Shown here in pieces: positions 50,206-57,779 of a stretch of DNA of 64,000 nucleotides (positions within the stretch are counted from its first letter, which is position 1; every line of letters begins with the position of its first letter). The position numbers and the translations under genes are program-made. The notes below the pieces were generated by a model that saw only the letters and a list, made by a program, of their open reading frames with translations, had not been told where the DNA came from and did no database searches. The DNA comes from Salegentibacter sp. Hel_I_6. GTDB taxonomy: Bacteria; Bacteroidota; Bacteroidia; Flavobacteriales; Flavobacteriaceae. The stretch covers positions 3,534,001 to 3,598,000 of the forward strand of contig NZ_JQNQ01000001.1 of assembly GCF_000745315.1 (NCBI RefSeq), read 5' to 3'.

Positions 50206-51357
50206 ATGAAAAAAAAATTATTGCTCCTAATCGCGGTTACCATATTTGCGTGTAAAGGAGATCCAGAGGTTGAGCCAGTTTCAGAAATGGAAAATGATAG
50301 CATTAAGGAGAAGAGTTTTTTAGATGGGGAATTGCTTGGTGAAAGTAGTATAAAATTCACTAAAGAGGAAGCGAATAAGCTTGCCGAACTTCCTTTAAAC
50401 TGCATAAATACCGAGTATCCTAATAAACTCAATCAAACCCTCGAAAATAAAGAGGCTATAGGAGAACCTTCAGATTTACACCCGGCATTTTACGGCTGTT
50501 TCGATTGGCATTCTTCGGTACACGCGCATTGGTCTATGGTGAGTTTGTTAAAGCAATTTCCTGATCTTGAAAAAGCGGAAATTATAAAAGAAAAATTAAA
50601 AGAATCGCTTACCGCGGAAAATATCCAGGGAGAAATAGCATATTTCAAAAGGGATCAAAGCGATTCGTTTGAACGTACATACGGTTGGGCCTGGCTATTA
50701 AAACTGGCTGAGGAAATTGAAACCTGGAATGATCCCCTGGCCGATGAAATTGGTGAAAATTTAGCTCCTTTAACCAATCTTATCGCCAATAAATACCTGG
50801 AATTCCTTCCAAAATTAAATTACCCTATTAGGGTAGGTGAGCATGCGAATACAGCTTTCGGACTTAGCTTTGCTTATGATTACGCAATTGTGGTTGGGAA
50901 TACTGAGCTTGAGGAGCTTATCTCAAAACGGGCAAAAGATTTTTATCTGAAAGATGATGACTGTCCTTTAACCTGGGAACCGGGCGGATTTGATTTTCTC
51001 TCACCCTGTTTGGAAGAGGTAAATATTATGCGCCGTATTTTACCGAAAAATGCTTTTGAAATGTGGCTTGACGATTTTCTTCCACAGTTAAAAAATTCTG
51101 ATTTTGAGATGGAAGTTGGGGAAGTTTCTGATAGGACCGATGGAAAACTGGTTCATCTTGACGGACTTAATTTTAGTCGTGCTTGGGTCTTCTACGGATT
51201 AATAAATAAATATCCTGAAAAATTTTCCCATTTAAAGGAACTTGCCAATACACATGTGGCTTATTCATTTCCAAATTTAACAGGGGATAGTTACGAAGGT
51301 GGTCATTGGTTGGGAACATTTGCAATTTACGCCTTGCAGGAATCTAAAGGTATGTAG
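50206..51357 (+). CDS. DUF2891 lipoprotein
   Basis: A 383-residue protein with a lipoprotein signal (AVTIFAC, Cys about 16). The body is a mostly helical, alpha/alpha-barrel-like domain with HPAFYGCFDWHSSVHAHWSM, RTYGWAWLLKLAEEI, VGEHANTAFGLSFAYDYA, DDCPLTWEPGGFDFLSPCLEE and GDSYEGGHWLGTFAIYALQ, all conserved marks of DUF2891. The histidines and acidic residues suggest a hydrolase or sugar-binding enzyme, but the function is not known. Its stop overlaps the GTG start of the NRAMP-like gene by one base, so it belongs to the pxp operon. Confidence 0.88.
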   Translation: MKKKLLLLIAVTIFACKGDPEVEPVSEMENDSIKEKSFLDGELLGESSIKFTKEEANKLAELPLNCINTEYPNKLNQTLENKEAIGEPSDLHPAFYGCFDWHSSVHAHWSMVSLLKQFPDLEKAEIIKEKLKESLTAENIQGEIAYFKRDQSDSFERTYGWAWLLKLAEEIETWNDPLADEIGENLAPLTNLIANKYLEFLPKLNYPIRVGEHANTAFGLSFAYDYAIVVGNTELEELISKRAKDFYLKDDDCPLTWEPGGFDFLSPCLEEVNIMRRILPKNAFEMWLDDFLPQLKNSDFEMEVGEVSDRTDGKLVHLDGLNFSRAWVFYGLINKYPEKFSHLKELANTHVAYSFPNLTGDSYEGGHWLGTFAIYALQESKGM

Positions 51358-52577
51358 TGCGAAATTTCTTGAAAAATCTTGGGCCGGGAATCCTTGTTTC
51401 CGCGGCGTTTATTGGCCCGGGAACGGTTACTGTTTGTACGCTGGCTGGGGTTGAATTTGTATACAGCTTGCTCTGGGCCTTATTGCTATCTATTTTTTCC
51501 TGTATTATTTTACAGGAAATGGCTGCGCGACTTGGTGTAGTTTCTCAAAAAGGCTTAAGCGATGTAATTCGTGAAGAGATTAAAAAACCGATCTTCAGGG
51601 TTTTAGCGATTATTCTTATTTTTTCAGCCATTGTTATAGGGAATGCTGCTTACGAAGCAGGTAATATTACCGGCGCCGTTCTTGGAGCCGAAGCTATCTT
51701 TGGAATTCAAAATCTTCTAATTGGCGATTTCACGCTTAACTTATGGAGTATTTTTATTGGCGCAGTCGCGTTTATACTTTTATTCACCGGAAGTTATAAA
51801 ACCCTCGAAAAGATCTTTATTGGCCTGGTTTTACTAATGAGTATAAGTTTTGTGCTTACTGCAATTCTTACCAAACCGGATATTTTAGAAATTTTAAGCG
51901 GGCTTATGCCTACAAGTAATGCTGCTGGATTGCTTACGGTGATGGCTATTGTAGGTACTACCGTGGTTCCTTACAACTTGTTTTTGCACGCTTCTCTCGT
52001 TAGTGAAAAGTGGAAAGAAGCTTCTTATTTGCCCATTGCCAGGAAAGAACTCATAGTTTCTATAATCCTTGGAGGTGCGGTTTCTATGGCAATTCTTATT
52101 AGCGCTGCTTCTTCCGGCTTAAGTAATGTAAATTCGGCAGCTGACATGGCGGTAAGCCTCGAGCCACTTTTCGGGAAATTTGCTACCTGGTTTATGTCCT
52201 TGGGACTTTTGGCTGCCGGGATCACTTCTTCTATTACCGCTCCTTTAGCCGCCGCTTATGTAGTAAAAGGCTGCTTTGGTTGGGAAGGAGGGATGAAGTC
52301 AGCGAAATTTAAATCAGTCTGGGCCGTGGTTCTTATTTTGGGTGTGTTCTTCTCTTCCCTGCAAATTAATCCTATTGAGATTATACGCTTCGCCCAAATT
52401 GCCAATGGAATCCTATTGCCCGTAATTGCTATTTTCTTATTTTGGGTAGTCAATAAAGCCTCGGTTTTGGGTAAACACCGCAATTCTAAGCTTCAAAATG
52501 TATTGGGAATACTTGTTATTGCACTTTCCGTATTTTTAGGAATTAAAGCGATTCTAAGCGTTTTACAAAGTTTTTAA
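51357..52577 (+). CDS. NRAMP-family transporter, non-canonical (YcsG-like)
   Basis: A 406-residue membrane protein with about 11 helices and a GTG start at 51357. It belongs to the NRAMP family, but the metal-binding motifs are changed: helix 1 has GPGT (residues 20-23, in AAFIGPGTVTVC) where metal transporters have DPGN, and helix 6 has GTTVVPYNLFLHASLV where they have MPH. The gene stands directly before pxpA, like the NRAMP homolog ycsG beside ycsF (pxpA) in Bacillus subtilis. It is therefore more likely to carry something linked to 5-oxoproline than manganese or iron; this is inference. Confidence 0.85.
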   Translation: MRNFLKNLGPGILVSAAFIGPGTVTVCTLAGVEFVYSLLWALLLSIFSCIILQEMAARLGVVSQKGLSDVIREEIKKPIFRVLAIILIFSAIVIGNAAYEAGNITGAVLGAEAIFGIQNLLIGDFTLNLWSIFIGAVAFILLFTGSYKTLEKIFIGLVLLMSISFVLTAILTKPDILEILSGLMPTSNAAGLLTVMAIVGTTVVPYNLFLHASLVSEKWKEASYLPIARKELIVSIILGGAVSMAILISAASSGLSNVNSAADMAVSLEPLFGKFATWFMSLGLLAAGITSSITAPLAAAYVVKGCFGWEGGMKSAKFKSVWAVVLILGVFFSSLQINPIEIIRFAQIANGILLPVIAIFLFWVVNKASVLGKHRNSKLQNVLGILVIALSVFLGIKAILSVLQSF

Positions 52578-52648
52578 TAAATTCCGAATATTCTATTTAC
52601 TACGAAGCTTACGTAGCTTTAAGGAATTGCAAAACTTAAAATAAAAAG

Positions 52649-53389
52649 ATGAAAGAAATCCATATAAACTGCGATTTAGGTGAAGGCGGCGACTTTGATG
52701 CAGATCTAATGCCGCATATTTCTGCCTGCAATATTGCTTGCGGTGGTCACGCCGGAAACCTTGAAACCATGCAGCAAACTATTAAACTTGCTGTGGAGCA
52801 TGGAGTGGAAATAGGGGCGCATCCTTCTTATCCCGACAAGGAAAATTTCGGAAGAAAAACTATGAAGATTTCTGCGGAAGAATTGCAGCGTTCTATTGTT
52901 GCACAAATTTTAAGTTTAAAACAATTGGCCGAAGCAGAAGGTGTAAAACTCACCCATGTAAAACCTCATGGGGCACTTTATAATGAAGCTTCAAAAGACG
53001 AAAAAACAGCTCAAATTATCATAGATTCCTTGCTGGAATTTGATCAAAATTTGGCGCTTTTTTGTCCGTTAAATTCGGTGATTTCTGAGCTTGCAAAAGC
53101 TCAAATTCCAATTGTTTTTGAAGCTTTTGCAGACCGAAATTATAACCCCGATTACAGCCTGGTTTCTCGTTCAAAATCTAATGCCTTGATAAGCGAAAAA
53201 GAAGCTGTTTTTGAACATCTATTTTCTATGTTTTCTGAAGGGGAAATTACCTGTGAAAATGAGGCTAAAATTAGTTGCAGCGCCACTACGTTTTGCCTGC
53301 ACAGTGACACGCCAAATTCAGTTGAAATTATGAGTTTTTTACAGCAGAAATTTACGGAGCATAATATTAAAATTAAGAATGCAAAATGA
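52649..53389 (+). CDS. pxpA: 5-oxoprolinase subunit A (LamB/YcsF family)
   Basis: A 246-residue protein of the LamB/YcsF family. HINCDLGEGGDFDADLMPHI at the start, SACNIACGGHAGN, GAHPSYPDKENFGRKTM and THVKPHGALYNEAS are family motifs. PxpA acts with PxpBC to hydrolyse 5-oxoproline (pyroglutamate) to glutamate with ATP. The pxpB ATG overlaps its stop by four bases. Confidence 0.95.
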   Translation: MKEIHINCDLGEGGDFDADLMPHISACNIACGGHAGNLETMQQTIKLAVEHGVEIGAHPSYPDKENFGRKTMKISAEELQRSIVAQILSLKQLAEAEGVKLTHVKPHGALYNEASKDEKTAQIIIDSLLEFDQNLALFCPLNSVISELAKAQIPIVFEAFADRNYNPDYSLVSRSKSNALISEKEAVFEHLFSMFSEGEITCENEAKISCSATTFCLHSDTPNSVEIMSFLQQKFTEHNIKIKNAK

Positions 53390-54117
53390 ATGATTTTCCT
53401 AAAATAACACCGATGGGAGAGCGGGGAATTCTTATAGAATTTGAGCCTGAAATTAGTGAAAAGCTTCTCGAAAAGCTCCTTTTTTACAAAGATAAACTAG
53501 AAGAGTTTTACGATGAAGTAAATGTTGAGGTAATCAATACATATAACTCGTTATTAATTAGTTATATGTTTAGTATAGAAAACTTCTATAATGAGGTTTC
53601 AGCGATTAAAGAGCTGTTTGGAGAGGCTAAGATAGGAAAAATAAATAACCAGCAAATTTTCTATTTACCGGTTTGTTATGAGGAAGAATTTGGTTGGGAT
53701 CTGGAATATATTTCCAAAGAAAAAAAACTCTCAAAAGAAGAAATTATCGAGCTGCATACCAAACCATTTTATACCGTATTTTTTACAGGGTTTTTACCCG
53801 GATTTTTATACCTGGGAGGGCTTGATGAAAAGCTACAAATTTCGCGTAAAGATCAACCCAGAATGAAGATCGAAAAAGGGGCTGTTGGAATAGGCGAAAA
53901 CCAAACCGGAATTTACCCGAAATCAAGTCCAGGCGGATGGCAAATTTTAGGCAACTGTCCGGTTCAATTTTTTGATAAAAATAACGATCCGCCTTGTGAG
54001 ATTTCGGCGGGTGATAAAGTGAAATTTTATTCGGTTTCTAAAGAAGAATTTGAAGAAATTTCAGAGCAAATTTCCGAAGGAACTTTTCAACTAAAAAAAG
54101 AAAATTATGAAAGCTGA
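53386..54117 (+). CDS. pxpB: 5-oxoprolinase subunit B (KipI family)
   Basis: A 243-residue protein of the KipI/carboxyltransferase domain 1 family. Visible motifs: TPMGERGILIEFE near the start, FYTVFFTGFLPGFLYLGGL, PRMKIEKGAVGIGENQTGIY and PGGWQILGNCPVQFFD. With PxpC it forms the ATP-dependent part of 5-oxoprolinase. It overlaps pxpA (4 bp) and pxpC (11 bp), showing translational coupling. Confidence 0.95.
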   Translation: MNDFPKITPMGERGILIEFEPEISEKLLEKLLFYKDKLEEFYDEVNVEVINTYNSLLISYMFSIENFYNEVSAIKELFGEAKIGKINNQQIFYLPVCYEEEFGWDLEYISKEKKLSKEEIIELHTKPFYTVFFTGFLPGFLYLGGLDEKLQISRKDQPRMKIEKGAVGIGENQTGIYPKSSPGGWQILGNCPVQFFDKNNDPPCEISAGDKVKFYSVSKEEFEEISEQISEGTFQLKKENYES

Positions 54118-54991
54118 AGTTGAAATTTTACATCCGGGATTATTTTCCACGATCCAGGATTTTGGTCGTCGTGGATTTCAAAAATATGGAGTTCCTTTAA
54201 GTGGAGTGATGGATAGGATCGCTCTAAAAACCGCCAACCTTATTTTGCAAAATCAGGCCGATGCCGCGGTGATGGAAATTACCCAAATGGGGCCAAAACT
54301 TAAATTTTCGGCAGCGACAAAAATCGCCATTAGCGGAGGAAATCTTTCTCCAAAACTAAACGATACTGAAATTGACAATAATGAAGTAGTGAAAATTCAC
54401 GAAGGTGATATTTTATCTTTTGGAAGGCCGGAATACGGAATGCGTTCGTATTTAGCAATCCTGGACGGATTTAAAACAGAAAAAGTCCTGGGAAGCCGTA
54501 GTTGGTACGAAGATATTACCAGCCACGAAAAGCTCGAAAAAGGAATGAAACTGCAGTACGAAGCTTCTGAGGAGGAAAAATATGAGACTCACGCTGGGAT
54601 AAAGTTTGATGAGGAATATCTGAATTCTGAAGAAATAGAAGTTTTTCCCGGCCCTGAATTTGAAAAACTGCCAGAAACTTTAAAAAGTCATTTAAAACAA
54701 AGTAAGTTTAGTATTGATAAAAATAATAATAGAATGGCGATCCAGCTAAGTGAGCTCTTAGAGAACGAACTTCAGCCTATTATTACCGGCCCGGTGCTTC
54801 CTGGGACCGTTCAACTCACTCCCGGCGGAAAATTAATTATTCTTATGCGCGATTGTCAAACCACGGGTGGTTATCCAAGGGTTTTGCAATTAAGCGAGAA
54901 AGGAATTAATATGATGGCGCAGAAAAAGGCGGGGAATAAGATTAGGTTTAAAAGCCCCCCGACCCCCAAAGGGGGAGAAGCTTTATCCTGA
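54107..54991 (+). CDS. pxpC: 5-oxoprolinase subunit C (KipA family)
   Basis: A 294-residue protein of the KipA/carboxyltransferase domain 2 family: LHPGLFSTIQDFGRRGFQKY, GVPLSGVMDRIALKTANLIL, SYLAILDGF, VLGSRSWYED and MRDCQTTGGYPRVLQLSEKG. The last dozen residues (SPPTPKGGEALS) are encoded by a copy of the AAAGCCCCC...AAAGGGGGA dispersed repeat that begins at 54949, so the natural end of the protein has been replaced or extended by repeat sequence. Confidence 0.93.
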   Translation: MKAEVEILHPGLFSTIQDFGRRGFQKYGVPLSGVMDRIALKTANLILQNQADAAVMEITQMGPKLKFSAATKIAISGGNLSPKLNDTEIDNNEVVKIHEGDILSFGRPEYGMRSYLAILDGFKTEKVLGSRSWYEDITSHEKLEKGMKLQYEASEEEKYETHAGIKFDEEYLNSEEIEVFPGPEFEKLPETLKSHLKQSKFSIDKNNNRMAIQLSELLENELQPIITGPVLPGTVQLTPGGKLIILMRDCQTTGGYPRVLQLSEKGINMMAQKKAGNKIRFKSPPTPKGGEALS

Positions 54992-55163
54992 AAAAGTTGT
55001 GTTATATTTTTCTTTATACTTACGTCAACCTGAACTTGTTTCAGGTTCTAACACGATAAACATTCGAATAAAGTTCATAGTAGTTTCTGAATGAAGTTCA
55101 TTTTGAAGAATTATTTTAAGCAAAGAGGGTGAAAAATTCCCCCTTTGGGGGCTAGGGGGCTTT
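54949..55163. repeat. Composite repeat with inverted GC-rich ends
   Basis: The left end AAAAGCCCCCCGACCCCC with AAAGGGGGAGAA (54949-54979) is mirrored by TTCCCCCTTTGGGGGC with TAGGGGGCTTTT (55135-55163). Between them lies a CGTCA-ACCTGAACTTGTTTCAGGT unit (55023-55055). The left end is inside pxpC. A TCCCGAT/ATCGGGA hairpin follows at about 55166-55184. Confidence 0.65.
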
Positions 55164-55247
55164 TGTCCCGATGTAAAATCGGGATTAGTTCGCTCTAAGA
55201 TATTCATTACGGCCAAAGGCCTTATTAATATCAAGGCTCACTAAAAT

Positions 55248-55327
55248 AAAAAAGTGCCGCCTTGGTTACGAGAAGCCTGATTACCCTACCAATCAAACTC
55301 CTCACCGTTGACGACACTTTTTTGCCC
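55248..55327 (-). ncRNA. Candidate structured small RNA (~80 nt)
   Basis: On the minus strand the transcript would fold into one long stem-loop. A closing helix joins AAGTGTCGTC and GGCGGCACTT (plus 55310-55319 and 55252-55261). A 3-bp GGT/ACC helix follows (55304-55306, 55264-55266). The apical 13-bp helix, GAGGAGTTTGATT with AATCAGGCTTCTC (55291-55303, 55270-55282), carries the loop GGTAGGGT. Five pairs are G-U on the minus strand; read on the plus strand the same positions are A-C mismatches, which fixes the transcribed strand. The 3' side ends in TTTTTT (55248-55253), so the closing stem can also terminate. A TTGACA-N17-TAAAGT promoter sits just upstream. No protein is encoded. Rfam Flavo-1 is one known flavobacterial RNA to compare with; I cannot say whether this is it. 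Confidence 0.65.
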
Positions 55328-55333
55328 CAAAAC

Positions 55334-55363
55334 ACTTTAGCTAACTAAAATGACTATGTCAAA
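55334..55363 (-). promoter_or_regulatory. Promoter of the candidate small RNA
   Basis: On the minus strand TTTGACA (plus 55357-55363) is followed after 17 bp by TAAAGT (plus 55334-55339). As TTG-N20-TA it fits the flavobacterial pattern too. The start would be in the GGGGC at about 55325-55329, immediately before the structured part. Confidence 0.55.
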
Positions 55364-55415
55364 TGTAGAAGATAAGTACGCTCGTCACAAGGGGAAAAAT
55401 CCCCTTTCTTCAGAA

Positions 55416-55501
55416 CGTCATGCTGAATTTATTTCAGCATCTAACATGATAGACCTCCGAATGAATTTCGGAGCAGGCTCTGAAACAAGTTCAGGGTGAC
55501 G
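55416..55501. repeat. Palindromic element bounded by CGTCA and TGACG
   Basis: CGTCA-TGCTGAATTTATTTCAGCA at the left and CTGAAACAAGTTCAGGG-TGACG at the right, with inner CTCCGAATGAATTTCGGAG. Same class as 41526, 43725-43849 and 58501-58600. A GGGGAAAAATCCCC hairpin precedes it (about 55391-55404). Confidence 0.7.
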
Positions 55502-55529
55502 AACTATTTTCAAAAAGAAGATAATAGGA

Positions 55530-55860
55530 AAAAAAAACTCCCTCTTTGGGACTAGGGCGCTTTCGAGCGCATAGTGATAAAAAAATATTCGTGGCAAAAA
55601 AACAACAAATCTCAAACAATAAACACCAAACTGCCAACCACACCCTTAACCGGATTAACCGAGAACAAGAAACTCATAACTGAGAACCCACAACCGAGAA
55701 CTCATCCAGAACAGATTACACGTCGGATATCGGCTTCTCCCAATGGCGCAACAGAAAATATTCGTGTATTCGTGGCAAAAACAGAAAACTCACAACTGAG
55801 AACTGAAAAACAACTGACAACCAAAGATTTGTCAAACAGAAAAATTCTCCTAAATTTACC
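55530..55860. repeat. Repeat-rich non-coding tract (CCCTCTTTGGG and AACTC/AACTG repeats)
   Basis: It starts with a degenerate GC-rich unit (CTCCCTCTTTGGGACTAGGGCG, about 55540-55561) and continues with AAACTCATAACTGAGAAC (from 55670), AAACTCACAACTGAGAAC (from 55787), and two ATTCGTGGCAAAAA words (about 55588 and 55768). A 96-codon open frame covers it but is made of repeat sequence. No gene assigned. Confidence 0.6.
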
Positions 55861-55898
55861 TTAACAAAAAATTAAGTTTTTAATCAACCAACTTAAAA

Positions 55899-56285
55899 AT
55901 GAAAAAACCAAAGAAATGCATTAGCGTTGAAGAGGCGCGAAAGGAACAGGACGAATGGGTAAAAACCCGTGGGAAAGACATTCGAGAAGCCGAAGGTTAT
56001 GAAGATACCCGCGAATTCTGGTATAGTGTGGATGAATTACAGGAATACCTGGATTATGTTAAGGAGAAATCTAAGGAGCAGGGCGTAGAGAAACCGGGGA
56101 TTCGGTTTTATTTAGGGGCTTATCCTACTATAAATGATAAAAAAGGATATTCTACCATGTTTTTGTCACCCACAAAAGAAGCTGCGGGAGATACAGCAAC
56201 TGCCAAGGAAGATTCTGACCCTAATAATTATGAAATTGAGCCTATGAATATAATCCAGAGTGGTGATCCTCCAACAAATTATTAA
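55899..56285 (+). CDS. Small acidic protein of unknown function, first gene of the signalling cassette
   Basis: A 128-residue soluble protein without signal peptide or membrane helix. It has a helical start (SVEEARKEQDEWVKTRGKDI), a middle EFWYSVDELQEYLDYVKEKS, a strand with IRFYLGAYPT, and an acidic C-terminus. I do not recognise a named family. It is preceded by the leader AATCAACCAACTTAAAAA (55882-55899) and its stop overlaps the start of the 7-TM gene by one base, so the four genes 55899-58404 are co-translated. It may be a cytoplasmic partner of the kinase system; function not known. Confidence 0.7.
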   Translation: MKKPKKCISVEEARKEQDEWVKTRGKDIREAEGYEDTREFWYSVDELQEYLDYVKEKSKEQGVEKPGIRFYLGAYPTINDKKGYSTMFLSPTKEAAGDTATAKEDSDPNNYEIEPMNIIQSGDPPTNY

Positions 56286-57001
56286 TGCAAAAACTTATTT
56301 TTCTGGTAATTTTGCTCGAAGGTTTTGCGGCAATCTCAGGCCTTTTTTATTATAAGAAAAAGCCGACCGATAAAGCGGTCGGTTTTTTTTCCTATTTTTT
56401 ATTGCTTACATTCTTGGTGGAAGTTATAGCATCAATTCCCAAAATAATTTATTTGTATGAGCCTTTTCATTTTCTTAAAAGCACTTTTTTGTATAGTAAT
56501 TTCTGGCTTTATAATCCTTATCTGGTCATAAGTTTTGTTGTGTATATACTTTATTTTAAATGGAATATTTCAAATAATAAAACAAGAAAATTTATTGATA
56601 AAGCTTTATTATTATATGTGATAATTTGCATTATTAATTTAATATTTTCAGATGTATTTCTTCAGAGTAACTCCGTAGTTACTTATTTATTGGGTAGTTT
56701 TTTTCTGCTGGGGGTAATTTTCTATTATTATTTTGAAATTTTATTGAGTTCTAAAATTCTAAATATTAAAAGGGAAATCAGTTTTTATATTTCCTTTGCG
56801 GCACTTCTTTTCTTTTTAACTTCAACACCTATTTTAATTTACTATAAATATTATACTACTCAGAGTCCAGAATTTATTACGCTAAGTAAATCCGTTCTAA
56901 TCGGTTTGAATATTTTTATGTATAGCTCTTATAGTATCGCCTTTTTGAGCCTGGCCAACAATAGAAAACCAACTTCTAAGAATATAAAAAATGCTTTCTA
57001 A
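56285..57001 (+). CDS. Seven-helix membrane protein linked to a two-component system
   Basis: A 238-residue protein with about seven membrane helices and only short loops. The first helix (LIFLVILLEGFAAISGLFYY) is followed by a cytoplasmic KKKPTDKAVG loop. No transporter or enzyme motif is recognised. The histidine kinase gene starts 11 bp before its stop; because that kinase has only one helix and no sensor domain, the 7-TM protein is a good candidate for the sensor. A terminator-like hairpin is embedded in codons about 26-36 (see 56363-56390). Confidence 0.7.
   Translation: MQKLIFLVILLEGFAAISGLFYYKKKPTDKAVGFFSYFLLLTFLVEVIASIPKIIYLYEPFHFLKSTFLYSNFWLYNPYLVISFVVYILYFKWNISNNKTRKFIDKALLLYVIICIINLIFSDVFLQSNSVVTYLLGSFFLLGVIFYYYFEILLSSKILNIKREISFYISFAALLFFLTSTPILIYYKYYTTQSPEFITLSKSVLIGLNIFMYSSYSIAFLSLANNRKPTSKNIKNAF
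56363..56390 (+). terminator. Intrinsic-terminator-like hairpin inside the 7-TM gene
   Basis: CCGACCG (56363-56369) pairs perfectly with CGGTCGG (56376-56382), loop ATAAAG, followed by eight T (56383-56390) and preceded by five A. It lies about 80 bp inside the coding sequence. It could limit transcription of the downstream kinase and regulator genes. Confidence 0.75.
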
Positions 57002-57779
57002 GGAAGAAATTTTACTCATCATTTACTTTATTGTAGTTATCCTCCTGCTAACAGCTTTTGTGATCGTTTTTTTTGTGGTATATCAACGACGAAAAAACAA
57101 GATGCTAAAAGAGCAATTTGAGGCCAAGCAACGCTTTGAGCTGGAAATTTCCCAATCGCGTTTAGAAATGCAGGAACAAACTTTAAAAAACGTAGGCTGG
57201 GAGCTGCACGATAATATTGGTCAGTTGCTTTCTTTAGCCAATATGCAGTTGAATATTTTTTCAAGAAAGCTACCTGAAGCCGAAAAAAACTCAGCTTTAG
57301 AAATTAAAGAAACCGTCTCGAATTCACTTCAGGAAGTGCGTTCGCTCTCAAAGTCCCTAAACAACCAGGTGATTGGTTACGCTGGTTTGGTGGTTTCGGT
57401 AGAAAATGAGCTGGCAAGGTTTCAGCGTATGGGCGTTATTGAAGCCGAATTGAAAGTAACCGGAGAAAAACAGGAAATTCCGCAACAACACAGTATAATT
57501 TTATTCAGGATACTTCAGGAATTCTTTTCTAACGTGATCAAGCATGCGAAAGCTTCAACATTAAATGTTCATATTAGTTTTACTTCCGAAGAAATTATTA
57601 TTACTGCAAAAGATAACGGGCAGGGATTTGATATGGAAGCGGTAAAGAAGAATTCAGGATTATTCAACATGGAAAGCAGAGCAGCGCTGATACAGGCAAA
57701 GTTTGAGCTGGAAACTTCTATGGGAGCGGGAACTTCCTTATCTTTACGTTATTCTTTAATGGGGCAACAAGATGAATAA
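56991..57779 (+). CDS. Sensor histidine kinase, NarL/LiaS type (HisKA_3)
   Basis: A 262-residue kinase with one N-terminal helix (about 7-30), a coiled coil (about 35-66) and no separate sensor domain. The HisKA_3 phospho-histidine is H73 in GWELHDNIGQLLSLANMQ; the ATPase part has RILQEFFSNVIKHAKAS (N box), TAKDNGQGFDM (G1) and GLFNMESRAALI (G2). It should phosphorylate the response regulator encoded next, whose start overlaps its stop by 8 bp. Input probably comes through the 7-TM protein. Confidence 0.93.
   Translation: MLSKEEILLIIYFIVVILLLTAFVIVFFVVYQRRKNKMLKEQFEAKQRFELEISQSRLEMQEQTLKNVGWELHDNIGQLLSLANMQLNIFSRKLPEAEKNSALEIKETVSNSLQEVRSLSKSLNNQVIGYAGLVVSVENELARFQRMGVIEAELKVTGEKQEIPQQHSIILFRILQEFFSNVIKHAKASTLNVHISFTSEEIIITAKDNGQGFDMEAVKKNSGLFNMESRAALIQAKFELETSMGAGTSLSLRYSLMGQQDE

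Noticed and set aside
55248..55327. tRNA or tmRNA at the structured region
   Set aside because: No cloverleaf, no CCA or T-arm consensus; the fold is one long stem-loop.
55574..55864. 96-codon open frame in the repeat-rich gap
   Set aside because: It is made of AACTC/AACTG-type repeat units, its residue pattern (LITENPQPRT, NSQLRTEKQLTT) is simply the repeat translated, and no conserved protein pattern is visible.
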